NCBI GenBank assembly: GCA_012511925.1
Contig: JAAZFD010000026.1
Location: 1 to 9,519 of the forward strand
Length of the DNA: 9,519 nucleotides
Reading direction: 5' to 3'
DNA from: Clostridiales bacterium
GTDB lineage: Bacteria > Bacillota > Clostridia > Christensenellales > CAG-138
The position numbers and the translations under genes were made by a program. Shown piece after piece: positions 1 to 7,074 of this stretch; the stretch's first letter is position 1, and each line of letters begins with the position of its first letter. Under the pieces are notes generated by a model, which worked only from the letters and a program-made list of their open reading frames with translations, was not told the DNA's origin and searched no databases.

Positions 1-257
1 ATATGCTTGATATAGACGAGTTAGGCTTAGACAAAACCGACAGGCGAATTTTAGAAACCATGATTGTGAAGTTCGGAGGAAAAGCGGTGGGTCTGGAAAC
101 CTTGGCGGCAGCAACGGGTGAGGACTCTCAAACATTGGAAGATGTATATGAGCCGTACTTGTTGCGCTTGGGCTATATCGCACGCACTCCGAGGGGGCGA
201 GTTCCCCAAAACGGTGCGTATGAGCATTTAGGCTTGGAAATTCCCAAAACAAACTAA
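1..257 (+). CDS. ruvB: RuvB, Holliday junction branch-migration helicase (C-terminal fragment)
   Basis: This is the C-terminal end of RuvB, the AAA+ motor that drives branch migration of Holliday junctions with RuvA and works with the RuvC resolvase in recombinational repair. The visible 84 residues are the C-terminal winged-helix DNA-binding domain. Recognisable family segments are LDKTDRRIL, KFGGKAVGLETLAAA and DVYEPYLLRLGYIARTPRGR, ending in AYEHLGL close to the stop, as in full-length RuvB. The frame is open to the left edge, so the ATG at 3 is an internal Met and the gene starts outside the window; the ATPase domains are not visible. The reading frame is intact and ends at a TAA. The identification rests on strong similarity to the known C-terminus. 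Confidence 0.96.
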   Translation, partial: MLDIDELGLDKTDRRILETMIVKFGGKAVGLETLAAATGEDSQTLEDVYEPYLLRLGYIARTPRGRVPQNGAYEHLGLEIPKTN

Positions 258-264
258 ATAGTTA

Positions 265-292
265 TTGAAAAATAATAGTTTTTACTTATAAT
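265..292 (+). promoter_or_regulatory. Sigma-A type promoter for the coiled-coil gene
   Basis: A -35 TTGAAA (265-270) and a perfect -10 TATAAT (287-292) are separated by 16 bases, in an AT-rich gap just after ruvB. A transcript would start near 299, about 26 bases before the ATG at 325. The downstream gene therefore probably has its own promoter and need not depend on read-through from ruvB. Confidence 0.7.
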
Positions 293-324
293 TAGTATAT
301 AGAGGCACGAAAGGTGGTAGCAAA

Positions 325-1236
325 ATGAAAAGAAAAGAGATGGACGCTTTAATTGTTAAACAAAATGTAGAGATAATTATGGCAAACTCAAAGATAGCAG
401 ACTACGAAAAGGAATTAGACGATTACAGGCAAAGGGAGGATAGCATTGTAGAAGCGCTTACTACTGCCTCGGAAACAAAAAAGCGTGTGTTGGCTCAAGC
501 GGAAAAGGAGTTGGCGAATGCTCAAGCGCAAGCCATGAAGGCGGTTGAAAACGCAAAAAAGGAAGCGAATGCTATAATAGTTGCAGCGCAGGAAAAGGCA
601 AACCATTTACTTGCTAAAGCTATGAAAAAGTGCGAGAAAATGGAATTAGAGGCTGCCGCAAAAATCAAGGAGCAGAACGCTATTCATGATGAAATGGGCT
701 TTGCACTTGCGAATATTGCTCAGAAGCTACAGAACTATATAGAAAATTTTCAACCTAAATTCAGCGGTAGCAGTACCGAAAAAAAGGTTACGAAAAGCGA
801 AATTGACTTTCCAGACGAGTACGAATCCCCGGCAGAGCTATACCACTATATTTTGAAAATCAATGCGGAGAATGATGGCGTTGAGGTTGAAACACCAAAC
901 GTGGTTGAGCGTACTACCAAAGCCCCTAAATTTTTAACGGTTACAGAGGATTTATTGTCAGCCGAGGAGATAGATAACGCAATCGAAACTTCCGCAACAC
1001 TTGGCGATAAGGTAGAGGACAAAGAGAAAAACGATGATAACGAGGGGAACGGCGAAAACAAAGATTCGGTTCAAGCGTGTAAAAACTTTGCGATAACTGC
1101 CACAGAAGAGCAAACAGACGAATCAATAGAGACAGCACAAAGCTACGAAAATGACGAAAGCGATAAACAGCCAAGTGATTTTGAAGCGGAAATGGAAAAG
1201 GTTAGAGATGCTGTGTTGGCGGTATTAGAGGAGTAA
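325..1236 (+). CDS. DivIVA-like coiled-coil protein with acidic C-terminal tail
   Basis: A 303-residue soluble protein. Residues about 5-145 form a long coiled coil rich in Ala, Lys and Glu. Segments such as REDSIVEALTTASETKKRV and KKEANAIIVAAQEKANHLL resemble the coiled-coil part of DivIVA/GpsB-type cell-pole and division proteins. The glycine-containing N-terminal membrane-binding region that defines true DivIVA is not visible, so this is a DivIVA-like protein and not DivIVA itself. Residues about 150-285 are acidic, Asn/Asp/Glu-rich and probably disordered. A short amphipathic helix (DFEAEMEKVRDAVLAVLEE) closes the protein. The ATG at 325 follows AAGGTGG (311-317) with 7-base spacing and a good promoter, so the start is convincing. 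A scaffolding or cell-envelope role is inferred; the coding potential is strong but the function is uncertain. Confidence 0.8.
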   Translation: MKRKEMDALIVKQNVEIIMANSKIADYEKELDDYRQREDSIVEALTTASETKKRVLAQAEKELANAQAQAMKAVENAKKEANAIIVAAQEKANHLLAKAMKKCEKMELEAAAKIKEQNAIHDEMGFALANIAQKLQNYIENFQPKFSGSSTEKKVTKSEIDFPDEYESPAELYHYILKINAENDGVEVETPNVVERTTKAPKFLTVTEDLLSAEEIDNAIETSATLGDKVEDKEKNDDNEGNGENKDSVQACKNFAITATEEQTDESIETAQSYENDESDKQPSDFEAEMEKVRDAVLAVLEE

Positions 1237-1245
1237 GTAATCTAC

Positions 1246-1270
1246 TACGGCTAGGCTTAGCTTAGCCGTA
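1246..1270 (+). terminator. Hairpin after the coiled-coil gene (possible terminator or processing site)
   Basis: TACGGCTA (1246-1253) and TAGCCGTA (1263-1270) form a perfect 8-bp stem with a 9-base loop, ten bases after the stop codon of the coiled-coil gene. No run of T follows, so it is not a standard intrinsic terminator. It may act as a weak terminator or protect the 3' end, and transcription may continue into the next genes, for which I see no separate promoter. Confidence 0.4.
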
Positions 1271-1299
1271 TATCAATTCATAAAAGTTCGAGGTGAAGT

Positions 1300-1826
1300 A
1301 TGCCGATAGAGTTTACTACTAATGTTGATTTTAAAACTTTTGAGGAGTTCATTTATTTTTCGTTGTATAAATCGCGCTATAAAACGGCAAAGTTTATTGG
1401 CTCGTTCTTTATTGTTGTTGCAGTATTGCTATCGGCAGTTTCCATTTTTATACCTTGTATTTTTCGGGTTTACGCAAGGCTAATACTTTTAATAATTGCA
1501 TTGTCAATTTTTTTGGGGTTTATAGTGTTTTTTCTGCCTAAAATTCAGTATAAAAAGGTATCTAAACTATTGTCCGTTCCTCGAAAATTTACCTTTTATG
1601 ATAACCATTTTGAGCTGGTGATAGAATCGGAAAAGGTTAGTGATTTTGCAAAGACTATTCCGAACTTACTAAGGTTTGTGAAACACGAAACACCATTCTT
1701 TTATATATTTCTGGTAATCAAGCATACTTAATTCGAAAATCTGATATACCGATAGAGCAAGCGCAGGCTTTACGCAATTTGCTTATAAGGGTTATAGAGC
1801 CAAAGAAATTGAAGATAGTTGGTTGA
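1300..1826 (+). pseudogene. YcxB-like membrane protein, copy 1, frameshifted
   Basis: First of three tandem paralogues. The open frame from ATG 1300 (behind GAGGTG at 1290-1295) gives 143 residues ending at TAA 1729-1731. It carries the paralogues' N-terminus (MPIEFTT), two membrane helices (residues about 30-55 and 60-85) and the FTFYDNHFEL motif. From about 1654 the matching sequence continues in another frame: YSELTKVCETRNTILLYISG, then NQAYLIRK, then RNLLIRVIEPKKLKIVG, ending at TGA 1824-1826. Against copy 2, four bases are missing just after AAG (1651-1653), where copy 2 reads AAGATGGATTAT. Restoring them gives a 176-residue protein, the same length as copy 3. The C-terminal YcxB-like domain is therefore lost. 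No slippery heptamer is visible at the break, so programmed frameshifting is unlikely; an assembly error is possible. Confidence 0.85.
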
Positions 1827-1850
1827 GGTGCAAAATGCCGATAGAGTTTA
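1769..1850 (+). repeat. 82-bp direct repeat at the junction of copies 1 and 2
   Basis: This stretch, from TTTACGC to GAGTTTA, covers the end of copy 1, the ribosome binding site and the first codons of copy 2. By eye it matches 2296-2377 with four substitutions in 82 bases and no gaps. It marks the boundary of a roughly 527-bp tandem duplication unit. Confidence 0.9.
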
Positions 1851-2353
1851 CAACACAAATTGATTATAAGGCTTATGAGGAGCTTTATTTCACTTCGAGA
1901 AAGATTGCTACTCTTATAAAGCTGATTGCTTTGTTTTATATAGGTTTGAGTTTATTGCAGTTGGTTATGGGGTTTATGGAGCTTTCTAAAAATACTGCCG
2001 ATAATACAATATTTCTTATAGCCATAATGCTGTCATTTTTGTATCTAATATTTCTACAACCTAAAGCAATGTTTAAAAGACTTCCAAAAATTACGATTCT
2101 TCCTCGTACATACAAGTTTTACGATACAAATTTTGAAATACAGCAACAGTCTGAAACGGTTAGCGACTATACAAAGATGGATTATTCAGAGCTGTATAAG
2201 GTAAGAGAAACCCGTAATACCTTTCTTCTTTACGTTGGAAAAAAACATGCTTACTTAATCGCAAAAAAGGATTTAACGCCCGAGCAAACTACTGATTTAC
2301 GCAATTTGCTTATAAGGGTTATCGAGCCAAAAAAATTGAAGATAGTTAGTTGA
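1835..2353 (+). CDS. YcxB-like two-helix membrane protein, copy 2
   Basis: A 172-residue membrane protein of unknown function, intact second copy of the tandem family. The N-terminus MPIEFTTQIDYKAYEEL is followed by two hydrophobic helices (residues about 25-48 and 55-75). A cytoplasmic C-terminal domain then has the YcxB-like pattern: YKFYDTNFEI, MDYSELYKVRETRNTFLLYV, HAYLIAKKDLTPEQ, LRNLLIRV. I chose the ATG at 1835, not the TTG at 1823, because copies 1 and 3 start at the equivalent MPI and the same GAGGTG lies four bases before each ATG. That ribosome binding site (1825-1830) overlaps the TGA ending copy 1, implying translational coupling. In copy 1 the premature stop now lies about 95 bases upstream, which should weaken the coupling. 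The family match is by pattern; the biochemical role is unknown. Confidence 0.85.
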   Translation: MPIEFTTQIDYKAYEELYFTSRKIATLIKLIALFYIGLSLLQLVMGFMELSKNTADNTIFLIAIMLSFLYLIFLQPKAMFKRLPKITILPRTYKFYDTNFEIQQQSETVSDYTKMDYSELYKVRETRNTFLLYVGKKHAYLIAKKDLTPEQTTDLRNLLIRVIEPKKLKIVS

Positions 2354-2377
2354 GGTGCAAAATGCCGATAAAGTTTA
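2296..2377 (+). repeat. 82-bp direct repeat at the junction of copies 2 and 3
   Basis: Second occurrence of the junction repeat seen at 1769-1850. It spans the last codons of copy 2, the ribosome binding site overlapping its TGA, and the first codons of copy 3. The offset between the two occurrences is 527 bases. Confidence 0.9.
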
Positions 2378-2892
2378 AAAATACGGTTGATTATAATGCG
2401 TATAAGGACTTTGTGCATGTAATGTTTTTTGGTAAAGGCTATCGGTTTATTCCGTTTCTTATATCGGTTTTTCTGATTCCTGCTATTAAGTTGATTGATA
2501 TTTTTTCTAACAATATAATTATAAAATCACTTATTATAGCATTGAACCTAATTTTAATCGTTTTAGCTTTACGATTAGTTTTAGAGCCAAAAATAAGGTA
2601 CAAAAAGGAATCGGATATATTGTCTGTTCCTAAAACATATACATTTTATGATACATATTTTGAAATACAGCTAACAACGGACGTTCGTAACGAGCTTTCA
2701 AAGCATAATTATTCCGATTTAGAAAAGGTGTATGATGCACAGAATTCCTATATTTTGATTTTATCGGGCAATCAAGAATACATAATTTCTAAAAAAGGCT
2801 TAACTAACGAACAGGCTGACGATTTGATTGTTCTGCTTAAAAGAGTAACAAAACCCGAAATGCTTGAAAAGGTAAAACCCGAAATTAAATAA
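2362..2892 (+). CDS. YcxB-like two-helix membrane protein, copy 3
   Basis: A 176-residue third paralogue. Its layout matches copy 2: MPIKFKNTVDYNAYKDF, two membrane helices (residues about 30-48 and 53-75), then the C-terminal domain with YTFYDTYFEI, NYSDLEKVYDAQNSYILIL and GNQEYIISKKGLTNEQ. Its sequence has diverged most in the membrane helices and at the C-terminus, where it ends in a lysine-rich tail (KPEMLEKVKPEIK) absent from the others. The start is ATG 2362, four bases after GAGGTG, which itself overlaps the stop of copy 2, so the two are likely co-translated. No terminator is visible directly after it. Function unknown; an envelope or signalling role would be speculation. Confidence 0.85.
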   Translation: MPIKFKNTVDYNAYKDFVHVMFFGKGYRFIPFLISVFLIPAIKLIDIFSNNIIIKSLIIALNLILIVLALRLVLEPKIRYKKESDILSVPKTYTFYDTYFEIQLTTDVRNELSKHNYSDLEKVYDAQNSYILILSGNQEYIISKKGLTNEQADDLIVLLKRVTKPEMLEKVKPEIK

Positions 2893-2937
2893 AATATTAT
2901 ATCTTTTGTGTAAACGGGTGCATACCTTTGTTAATTG

Positions 2938-2946
2938 TGATATATT
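2938..2946 (+). promoter_or_regulatory. Possible extended -10 promoter for the SulP operon
   Basis: TG-A-TATATT (2938-2946) fits an extended -10 element about 40 bases before the transporter start. No convincing -35 is found 16-18 bases upstream. The 95-base gap after the YcxB-like genes suggests a separate transcript, but the element itself is only a candidate. Confidence 0.35.
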
Positions 2947-2987
2947 AGAATTTGTGGCTGCACGAATAAGTATAACTGGAGTTGCAA

Positions 2988-4634
2988 ATGAAAAAATACA
3001 TTTTAGACCTGAAAAGAGAATTTACAAGTTATAACGGCACAAAGTTTTCCAAAGATTTAATAGCAGGTGTAACTGTTGCGGCTGTCGCATTGCCGCTTGC
3101 ATTGGCTTTCGGAATCGCTTCTGGTGCAGGGGCATCGGCTGGGCTTGTTGCCGCAATCATAGGCGGCTTTATTACAAGTGCATTGTCGGGTGCTTCGTAT
3201 CAGCTTTCAGGCCCTACAGGCACAATGACGGCAATTTTAGCGTTAACTTTAGCTAAGCATTCGATTCAAGGAATGTTCATAGTCGGCTTAATCGCAGGAA
3301 TTATTATATTGCTTTGCGGAATATTCAAGTTGGGCAGAATTGTAAACTTCATTCCCCTACCCGTAATAACAGGCTTTACCTCGGGCATTGCACTTATTAT
3401 CGCATTCGGGCAGATTGATAGCTTTTTTGGAACAACCTCCGTAGGCGATGGTGCGGTTCAGAGAATTATTTCGTATTTTGCTAACGGCTTTCATATAAAT
3501 ATTCCTAATATGCTTGTTGGGCTATTCGTGGTGCTGTTGATGATTTTCTGGCCGAAAAAATGGAATGGTTTTATGCCTTCATCGCTTTTAGGAACGATTT
3601 TAGCGATAATTGCAATGATGCTTTTGAAGCTGGATATACCCACAGTAGGCGAGATTCCAAGAACTATTATGCTTGAAAACAGACTTGATATTTTTGCTAT
3701 GAAGTTGGGCGATATTACGACATATTTGTCTCCCGGATTCTCTATTGCTGTGCTTTGCATGATTGAAACGCTGCTTTGCGCTTCATGTGCAGGCAGAATG
3801 AAAAAAGAAAGCTACAACACCGACAGAGAGCTTGTTTCGCAAGGTTTGGCTAATATGGCACTACCCTTTTTTGGCGGGATTCCCATCTCCGCTGTTATGG
3901 CGAGAACAAGCGTAGGAATAAAGGCAGGCGGAATAACAAGGCTTACGGGCGTTATACATTCGTTGGTTTTGTTGGTTTGCGTGCTTGTTATATCGCCTAT
4001 TTTCAAGCATTTGCCCTTGTCGGCTTTGGCAGGTGTGCTGTTTATGACGGCATTTAGAATGAACGATTGGGATAGCATAAAGAGCTATTTTTCAAAGCGC
4101 ATGAAGGGTCCTATTTCGAGTTTTTTAGTTACGATGTTGGCGACCATTGTTTTCGACCTAACGATTGCAATTTTGCTTGGAATAGGCGTGGCTTTGGTTG
4201 TGTTCCTATTCAGCGTGTCTAAACTTGAGGTTAGCACTTCAAAAATTGAAAGACATAAGATGAAAGCAAGCGATAAAGAAGAACATCACGCAACTATCGA
4301 GGAGAGATTCAAAGATACGGTTGTGGTGTATATTTCTGGTCCTATGTTCTTTATGAACTCACAGAAGTTAACCGAAGCGCTTGAAAAGGTTGTGGGCTAT
4401 AATACGGTAATACTGTCTATTCGTGGTGTGCCATTGGTGGATGTTAGCGCAATGACAGCACTTTCGGATTACTACGAGATATGCGAGAAAAACGGCATAA
4501 AACTTATTGTGTGCGGCGCACATGAAAAAGTTATGAATAAATTAAAAAGCTATGGTTTATGTGATATAATTGGAAACGAGAACTTCTACTTCAGCGTTGA
4601 CAGGGTCTTAACCTGCGAAGAATTAAATATTTAA
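2988..4634 (+). CDS. SulP-family anion transporter with STAS domain
   Basis: A 548-residue inner-membrane transporter of the SulP/SLC26 family, which moves sulfate, bicarbonate or other anions, usually with sodium or protons. The N-terminal signature is clear: DLIAGVTVAAVALPLALAFG, then QLSGPTGTMTAI (Q72-I83), which contributes to the anion site. Many hydrophobic segments run to about residue 410. The family segment around residues 258-315 is present, including a Glu near residue 260, RELVSQGLANM and GGIPISAVMARTSVGIKAGG. A cytoplasmic STAS domain occupies about 440-545, with VVVYISGPMFF and VDVSAM (D485-S487), the position corresponding to the phosphorylatable Ser in SpoIIAA-like STAS proteins. 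Length is normal for bacterial SulP. The start is ATG 2988 after GGAG (2978-2981); the upstream TTG at 2982 lacks a usable site. Substrate cannot be decided from sequence alone. It probably forms an operon with the next gene. Confidence 0.95.
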   Translation: MKKYILDLKREFTSYNGTKFSKDLIAGVTVAAVALPLALAFGIASGAGASAGLVAAIIGGFITSALSGASYQLSGPTGTMTAILALTLAKHSIQGMFIVGLIAGIIILLCGIFKLGRIVNFIPLPVITGFTSGIALIIAFGQIDSFFGTTSVGDGAVQRIISYFANGFHINIPNMLVGLFVVLLMIFWPKKWNGFMPSSLLGTILAIIAMMLLKLDIPTVGEIPRTIMLENRLDIFAMKLGDITTYLSPGFSIAVLCMIETLLCASCAGRMKKESYNTDRELVSQGLANMALPFFGGIPISAVMARTSVGIKAGGITRLTGVIHSLVLLVCVLVISPIFKHLPLSALAGVLFMTAFRMNDWDSIKSYFSKRMKGPISSFLVTMLATIVFDLTIAILLGIGVALVVFLFSVSKLEVSTSKIERHKMKASDKEEHHATIEERFKDTVVVYISGPMFFMNSQKLTEALEKVVGYNTVILSIRGVPLVDVSAMTALSDYYEICEKNGIKLIVCGAHEKVMNKLKSYGLCDIIGNENFYFSVDRVLTCEELNI

Positions 4635-4650
4635 ACAAGGGAGGAATCGG

Positions 4651-6279
4651 ATGAGGTTTTACAACAGCGAATTAGAGGCACTAAGCCAGCTTCATTTGTT
4701 TTTTGATACGGCATTGCATGTTCAAAGCAGGGAGAATTATGTTCATGCCGAGATGATTCCAAAAAAGATTCAAGTACAAATTCGCAGAACGATAAAGGAT
4801 TTTTTAGCGGAAACGGATTCAATATTGTCTGACGAAAGCAAGGCAAGGCTTTCAGAGGATATGAAGATAAGCAATATTTTGTTCTTTTTGGCTTCCCAGC
4901 ATGATGATTTTTTGAATCTGATGGACCAAAAGGCGGAGGCTTTCAACGAAGCTACATCTGCGCTTGACAATTTGGTTGTTAAATGCTTTCGTAGGATTAA
5001 CTATTATCTTTTCACAGAGGGCAATCGTCAATACTTATTAAATAAAAACGGTAAGTATTATTATGAGATTATTGATACGATTTCTTCGGTTATGAATCTT
5101 GTTTTTGTAGAAGCAGAGGTTGAAAACTTGAGCGATTTGCCTATTGCCAACTACGAGCTACAAAAAGATGGTGATTTGTTTGTGCTTAAATTCTTGCAGA
5201 TTAACGAGGAAACCAAAGAGGAAACTATAGCTACCTTGCGTTGCAAGGACTTAGTTGTAGAATATGATATGTTCAATTATGTTGCCGCCACCTACAGTAC
5301 AAACAAATACTCTTGGGGAATGCTTGCGAAGGCATTGGGAGACCTTGGCGGACGGAATTGGTTCGACGAGCGTTTGGTAAACGAGAAAGAAAAAAAGTTT
5401 TTACCACTATACAAGTTCGAGCCGATAATGTGGTATTTCAACCCCGGCGATAACGAATACGAATACAATGACGAACAATTCGACTTGTTCATAGAATACG
5501 TAAAGCGAGCGGATTGTGAAAAGCTACTTCCCAATCTTGATGCGTATAGGAATGCAAAAAACGAAAAAATTCGGGCGAAAGCGTTAAAAAAGCTAAGGAA
5601 TGTAATGGCAGACAAATCATGCGAGCCGCTTTGGCGCTTGATTTTCTTTGAGTTATACGAAGCGGCAAGCGAATATCCGTTAAAATCTGAAAGATTAGCC
5701 GACCCACAGCTTTTGCAGGAAACGAGAGAGAGAATAATAACTGTACTAAGAGAGGTCGGCTATGAGGGTGAGTATCCGCACTTTCGAAAGAAAAAACGGG
5801 GGTTATTGAGCTATATATCCCTTGTTGCCACTTTTGTCGCAGACGATATGTATGTGGTTATTAATGCGAGTTATGCGTGTATGGGCAAGCGCAAGGCAGA
5901 AAAACATTATGAAAAATTAGATGCCTTTGGAGCGTTCTTCCACGGTGGCGGGCGGGTTGTGCCTTTGTTGATTGAAAGTCAAACTCAAGTGGGTGTACCT
6001 ACTTTGCAGCAGGTGCTGAAGGCGGTTATGAAGTTTGCACAGAATAGAACTCTTAGCAAAAAAGAGACGATTTATATAGGCGATGCGCCAAAAGACAACT
6101 TTGAGATGTGGATTCCCATTATGTTTGCGGTAATTATCACGATGGCGATTGTTAATGCGGATAATCCCAACCCCGCCTTTCGGGATGCTTTAATGAAGGT
6201 GGTTGGTATTGTGGCGTTTGTGCTTATCATTTTGACTATTGTTATTAAACAGATAAAAAAGCGAGGCAAACGGGGGTAA
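4651..6279 (+). CDS. Uncharacterised 542-residue protein with two C-terminal membrane helices
   Basis: I do not recognise this family. The first 480 or so residues are soluble, mixed helical and strand, with no signal peptide and no motif I can assign. Notable stretches are the aromatic-rich NGKYYYEIIDTISSV, FEPIMWYFNPGDNEYEYND, a Lys/Arg-rich helical segment (AKNEKIRAKALKKLRNVM) and a glycine cluster FFHGGGRVVPL. Two hydrophobic helices follow at about 486-502 and 517-532, joined by a short loop (DNPNPAFRD). The end is very basic (KQIKKRGKRG), so both termini are predicted to be cytoplasmic. The ATG at 4651 sits six bases after a strong GGGAGG (4639-4644), 16 bases after the transporter stop, which suggests one operon and possibly a shared function. 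Codon use and length indicate a genuine gene. Function unknown. Confidence 0.85.
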   Translation: MRFYNSELEALSQLHLFFDTALHVQSRENYVHAEMIPKKIQVQIRRTIKDFLAETDSILSDESKARLSEDMKISNILFFLASQHDDFLNLMDQKAEAFNEATSALDNLVVKCFRRINYYLFTEGNRQYLLNKNGKYYYEIIDTISSVMNLVFVEAEVENLSDLPIANYELQKDGDLFVLKFLQINEETKEETIATLRCKDLVVEYDMFNYVAATYSTNKYSWGMLAKALGDLGGRNWFDERLVNEKEKKFLPLYKFEPIMWYFNPGDNEYEYNDEQFDLFIEYVKRADCEKLLPNLDAYRNAKNEKIRAKALKKLRNVMADKSCEPLWRLIFFELYEAASEYPLKSERLADPQLLQETRERIITVLREVGYEGEYPHFRKKKRGLLSYISLVATFVADDMYVVINASYACMGKRKAEKHYEKLDAFGAFFHGGGRVVPLLIESQTQVGVPTLQQVLKAVMKFAQNRTLSKKETIYIGDAPKDNFEMWIPIMFAVIITMAIVNADNPNPAFRDALMKVVGIVAFVLIILTIVIKQIKKRGKRG

Positions 6280-6285
6280 AAGGGA

Positions 6286-6476
6286 GTGGACAAACAGCAA
6301 TCTAAGGGAGAATAGCACTACTAGCATTTGCTGCGGGCTTGTTCTTGATAGTTGTGCCGATATTTGCCGCTTTGTTAGGTGTTTCTGGAGATGCCTTTGC
6401 CGCAGTTTATTAAATTTCGCTTATTTTAGTGCTTGGCGTTGGTTCTGTGATTGAAAGGAAGCTAAAAGGGAAGTAG
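6286..6476 (+). pseudogene. Remnant of a small membrane-protein gene
   Basis: In the 340-base stretch before rpsO there is no intact gene, but one part translates like a decayed small membrane protein. In the frame of GCA 6315, the sequence ALLAFAAGLFLIVVPIFAAL is followed by LGVSGDAFAAVY and a TAA at 6411. The same frame continues ISLILVLGVGSVIERKLKGK to TAG 6474-6476, giving two hydrophobic helices with a basic end. Upstream, GTG 6286 opens a frame (MDKQQSKGE) that stops at 6313, so a frameshift would be needed to join them. I infer a two-helix protein of about 60 residues, disabled by one frameshift and one stop. It could also be chance hydrophobic translation. Confidence 0.4.
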
Positions 6477-6502
6477 TTTTTGTTGAGAAGTAAAAATAAC
6501 AG

Positions 6503-6531
6503 TTTACAATCAAAAACTCTTATGTTATAAT
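6503..6531 (+). promoter_or_regulatory. Strong sigma-A promoter for rpsO
   Basis: A -35 TTTACA (6503-6508) and a perfect -10 TATAAT (6526-6531) are separated by exactly 17 bases. Transcription should start near 6538, leaving a leader of about 80 bases before the rpsO ATG. Confidence 0.88.
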
Positions 6532-6541
6532 ACTTAACGCA

Positions 6542-6611
6542 AACCATTGGCTCGGTTGTGTCGTTACTCCGACGCATAGCTTAGTCGATTGGGGTTATTA
6601 AATTAAGGAGG
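6542..6611 (+). promoter_or_regulatory. Structured rpsO leader, possible S15 autoregulatory RNA
   Basis: The leader holds a 7-bp hairpin, TGTGTCG (6557-6563) with CGACGCA (6570-6576), one pair being G-U, around loop TTACTC. It is enclosed by possible outer pairs AACC (6542-6545) with GGTT (6593-6596). Inner GGCT (6549-6552) can pair with AGTC (6583-6586), including a G-U. Ribosomal protein S15 is known to repress its own mRNA in several bacteria by binding leader structures that imitate its 16S rRNA site, in which G-U/G-C pairs matter. The folding is read by eye and the regulatory role is inferred. The AAGGAGG (6605-6611) lies just outside the fold. Confidence 0.45.
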
Positions 6612-6619
6612 AAACTAAA

Positions 6620-6886
6620 ATGAACGAACAAGAAACCAAGAACGCCATTATTCAAAAACATGCGCGTCATGAAGGCGATACAGGTTCACCCGAGGTTCAG
6701 ATTGCACTTTTAACCGCTCGCATCAACCATTTGAATGAGCATTTGAAAATCAATCAGAACGACCACCATTCTCGTCGTGGTCTGCTCAAAATGGTAGGTA
6801 AACGTCGTGGTCTTTTGAACTATCTTATCAAAGAAGATATCGAGCGTTACAGAGCTATCATTGCAGAACTAAACCTAAGAAAGTAA
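6620..6886 (+). CDS. rpsO: Ribosomal protein S15
   Basis: S15 is a primary-binding protein of the 30S subunit. It binds the three-way junction of 16S rRNA helices 20-22 and helps form the bridge to the 50S subunit. The 88 residues match the normal family length. Signature stretches are [20 protein letters not shown] (19-38) and DHHSRRGLL (48-56), the latter part of the RNA-binding surface, followed by KRRGLLNYL. The ATG follows a full AAGGAGG with 8-base spacing. In many bacteria pnp lies directly downstream; here the gene is alone between its own promoter and a terminator. Confidence 0.98.
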   Translation: MNEQETKNAIIQKHARHEGDTGSPEVQIALLTARINHLNEHLKINQNDHHSRRGLLKMVGKRRGLLNYLIKEDIERYRAIIAELNLRK

Positions 6887-6903
6887 TGCGAAGAAATGCA
6901 AAG

Positions 6904-6932
6904 GTCAGCCAATCGGCTGGCTTTTGTTTTTT
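6904..6932 (+). terminator. Rho-independent terminator of rpsO
   Basis: GTCAGCC (6904-6910) pairs with GGCTGGC (6915-6921), seven pairs including one G-U, around the loop AATC. TTTTGTTTTTT follows. It lies 17 bases after the rpsO stop. Confidence 0.92.
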
Positions 6933-6952
6933 GGGTTTGCAAAAATTTATAC

Positions 6953-6980
6953 TTGACAAAATCGTAATGCAGTTTATAAT
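6953..6980 (+). promoter_or_regulatory. Consensus promoter for tRNA-Leu
   Basis: A perfect TTGACA (6953-6958) and a perfect TATAAT (6975-6980) are separated by 16 bases. Initiation near 6987 leaves only about five bases before the mature tRNA 5' end. Confidence 0.92.
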
Positions 6981-6991
6981 TGATAATGCTT

Positions 6992-7074
6992 GCGAATGTG
7001 GTGGAACGGCATACACAACGGATTTAAAATCCGTCGGGGAAACCTTGGGGGTTCAAATCCCCCCATTCGCACCA
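6992..7074 (+). tRNA. tRNA-Leu (anticodon UAA)
   Basis: The acceptor stem GCGAATG (6992-6998) pairs perfectly with CATTCGC (7064-7070). The discriminator A and an encoded CCA (7072-7074) follow. The anticodon stem is ACGGA/TCCGT (7018-7022, 7030-7034), with loop TTTAAAA, giving anticodon TAA at 7025-7027, which reads UUA leucine codons. The T arm is GGGGG-TTCAAAT-CCCCC (7047-7063). The long variable region between 7035 and 7046 fits a class II leucine tRNA. No defects are seen. Confidence 0.97.

Noticed and set aside
1645..1665. Programmed ribosomal frameshift in YcxB-like copy 1
   Set aside because: No slippery heptamer or downstream structure is visible, and comparison with copy 2 shows four missing bases, so a deletion explains it better.
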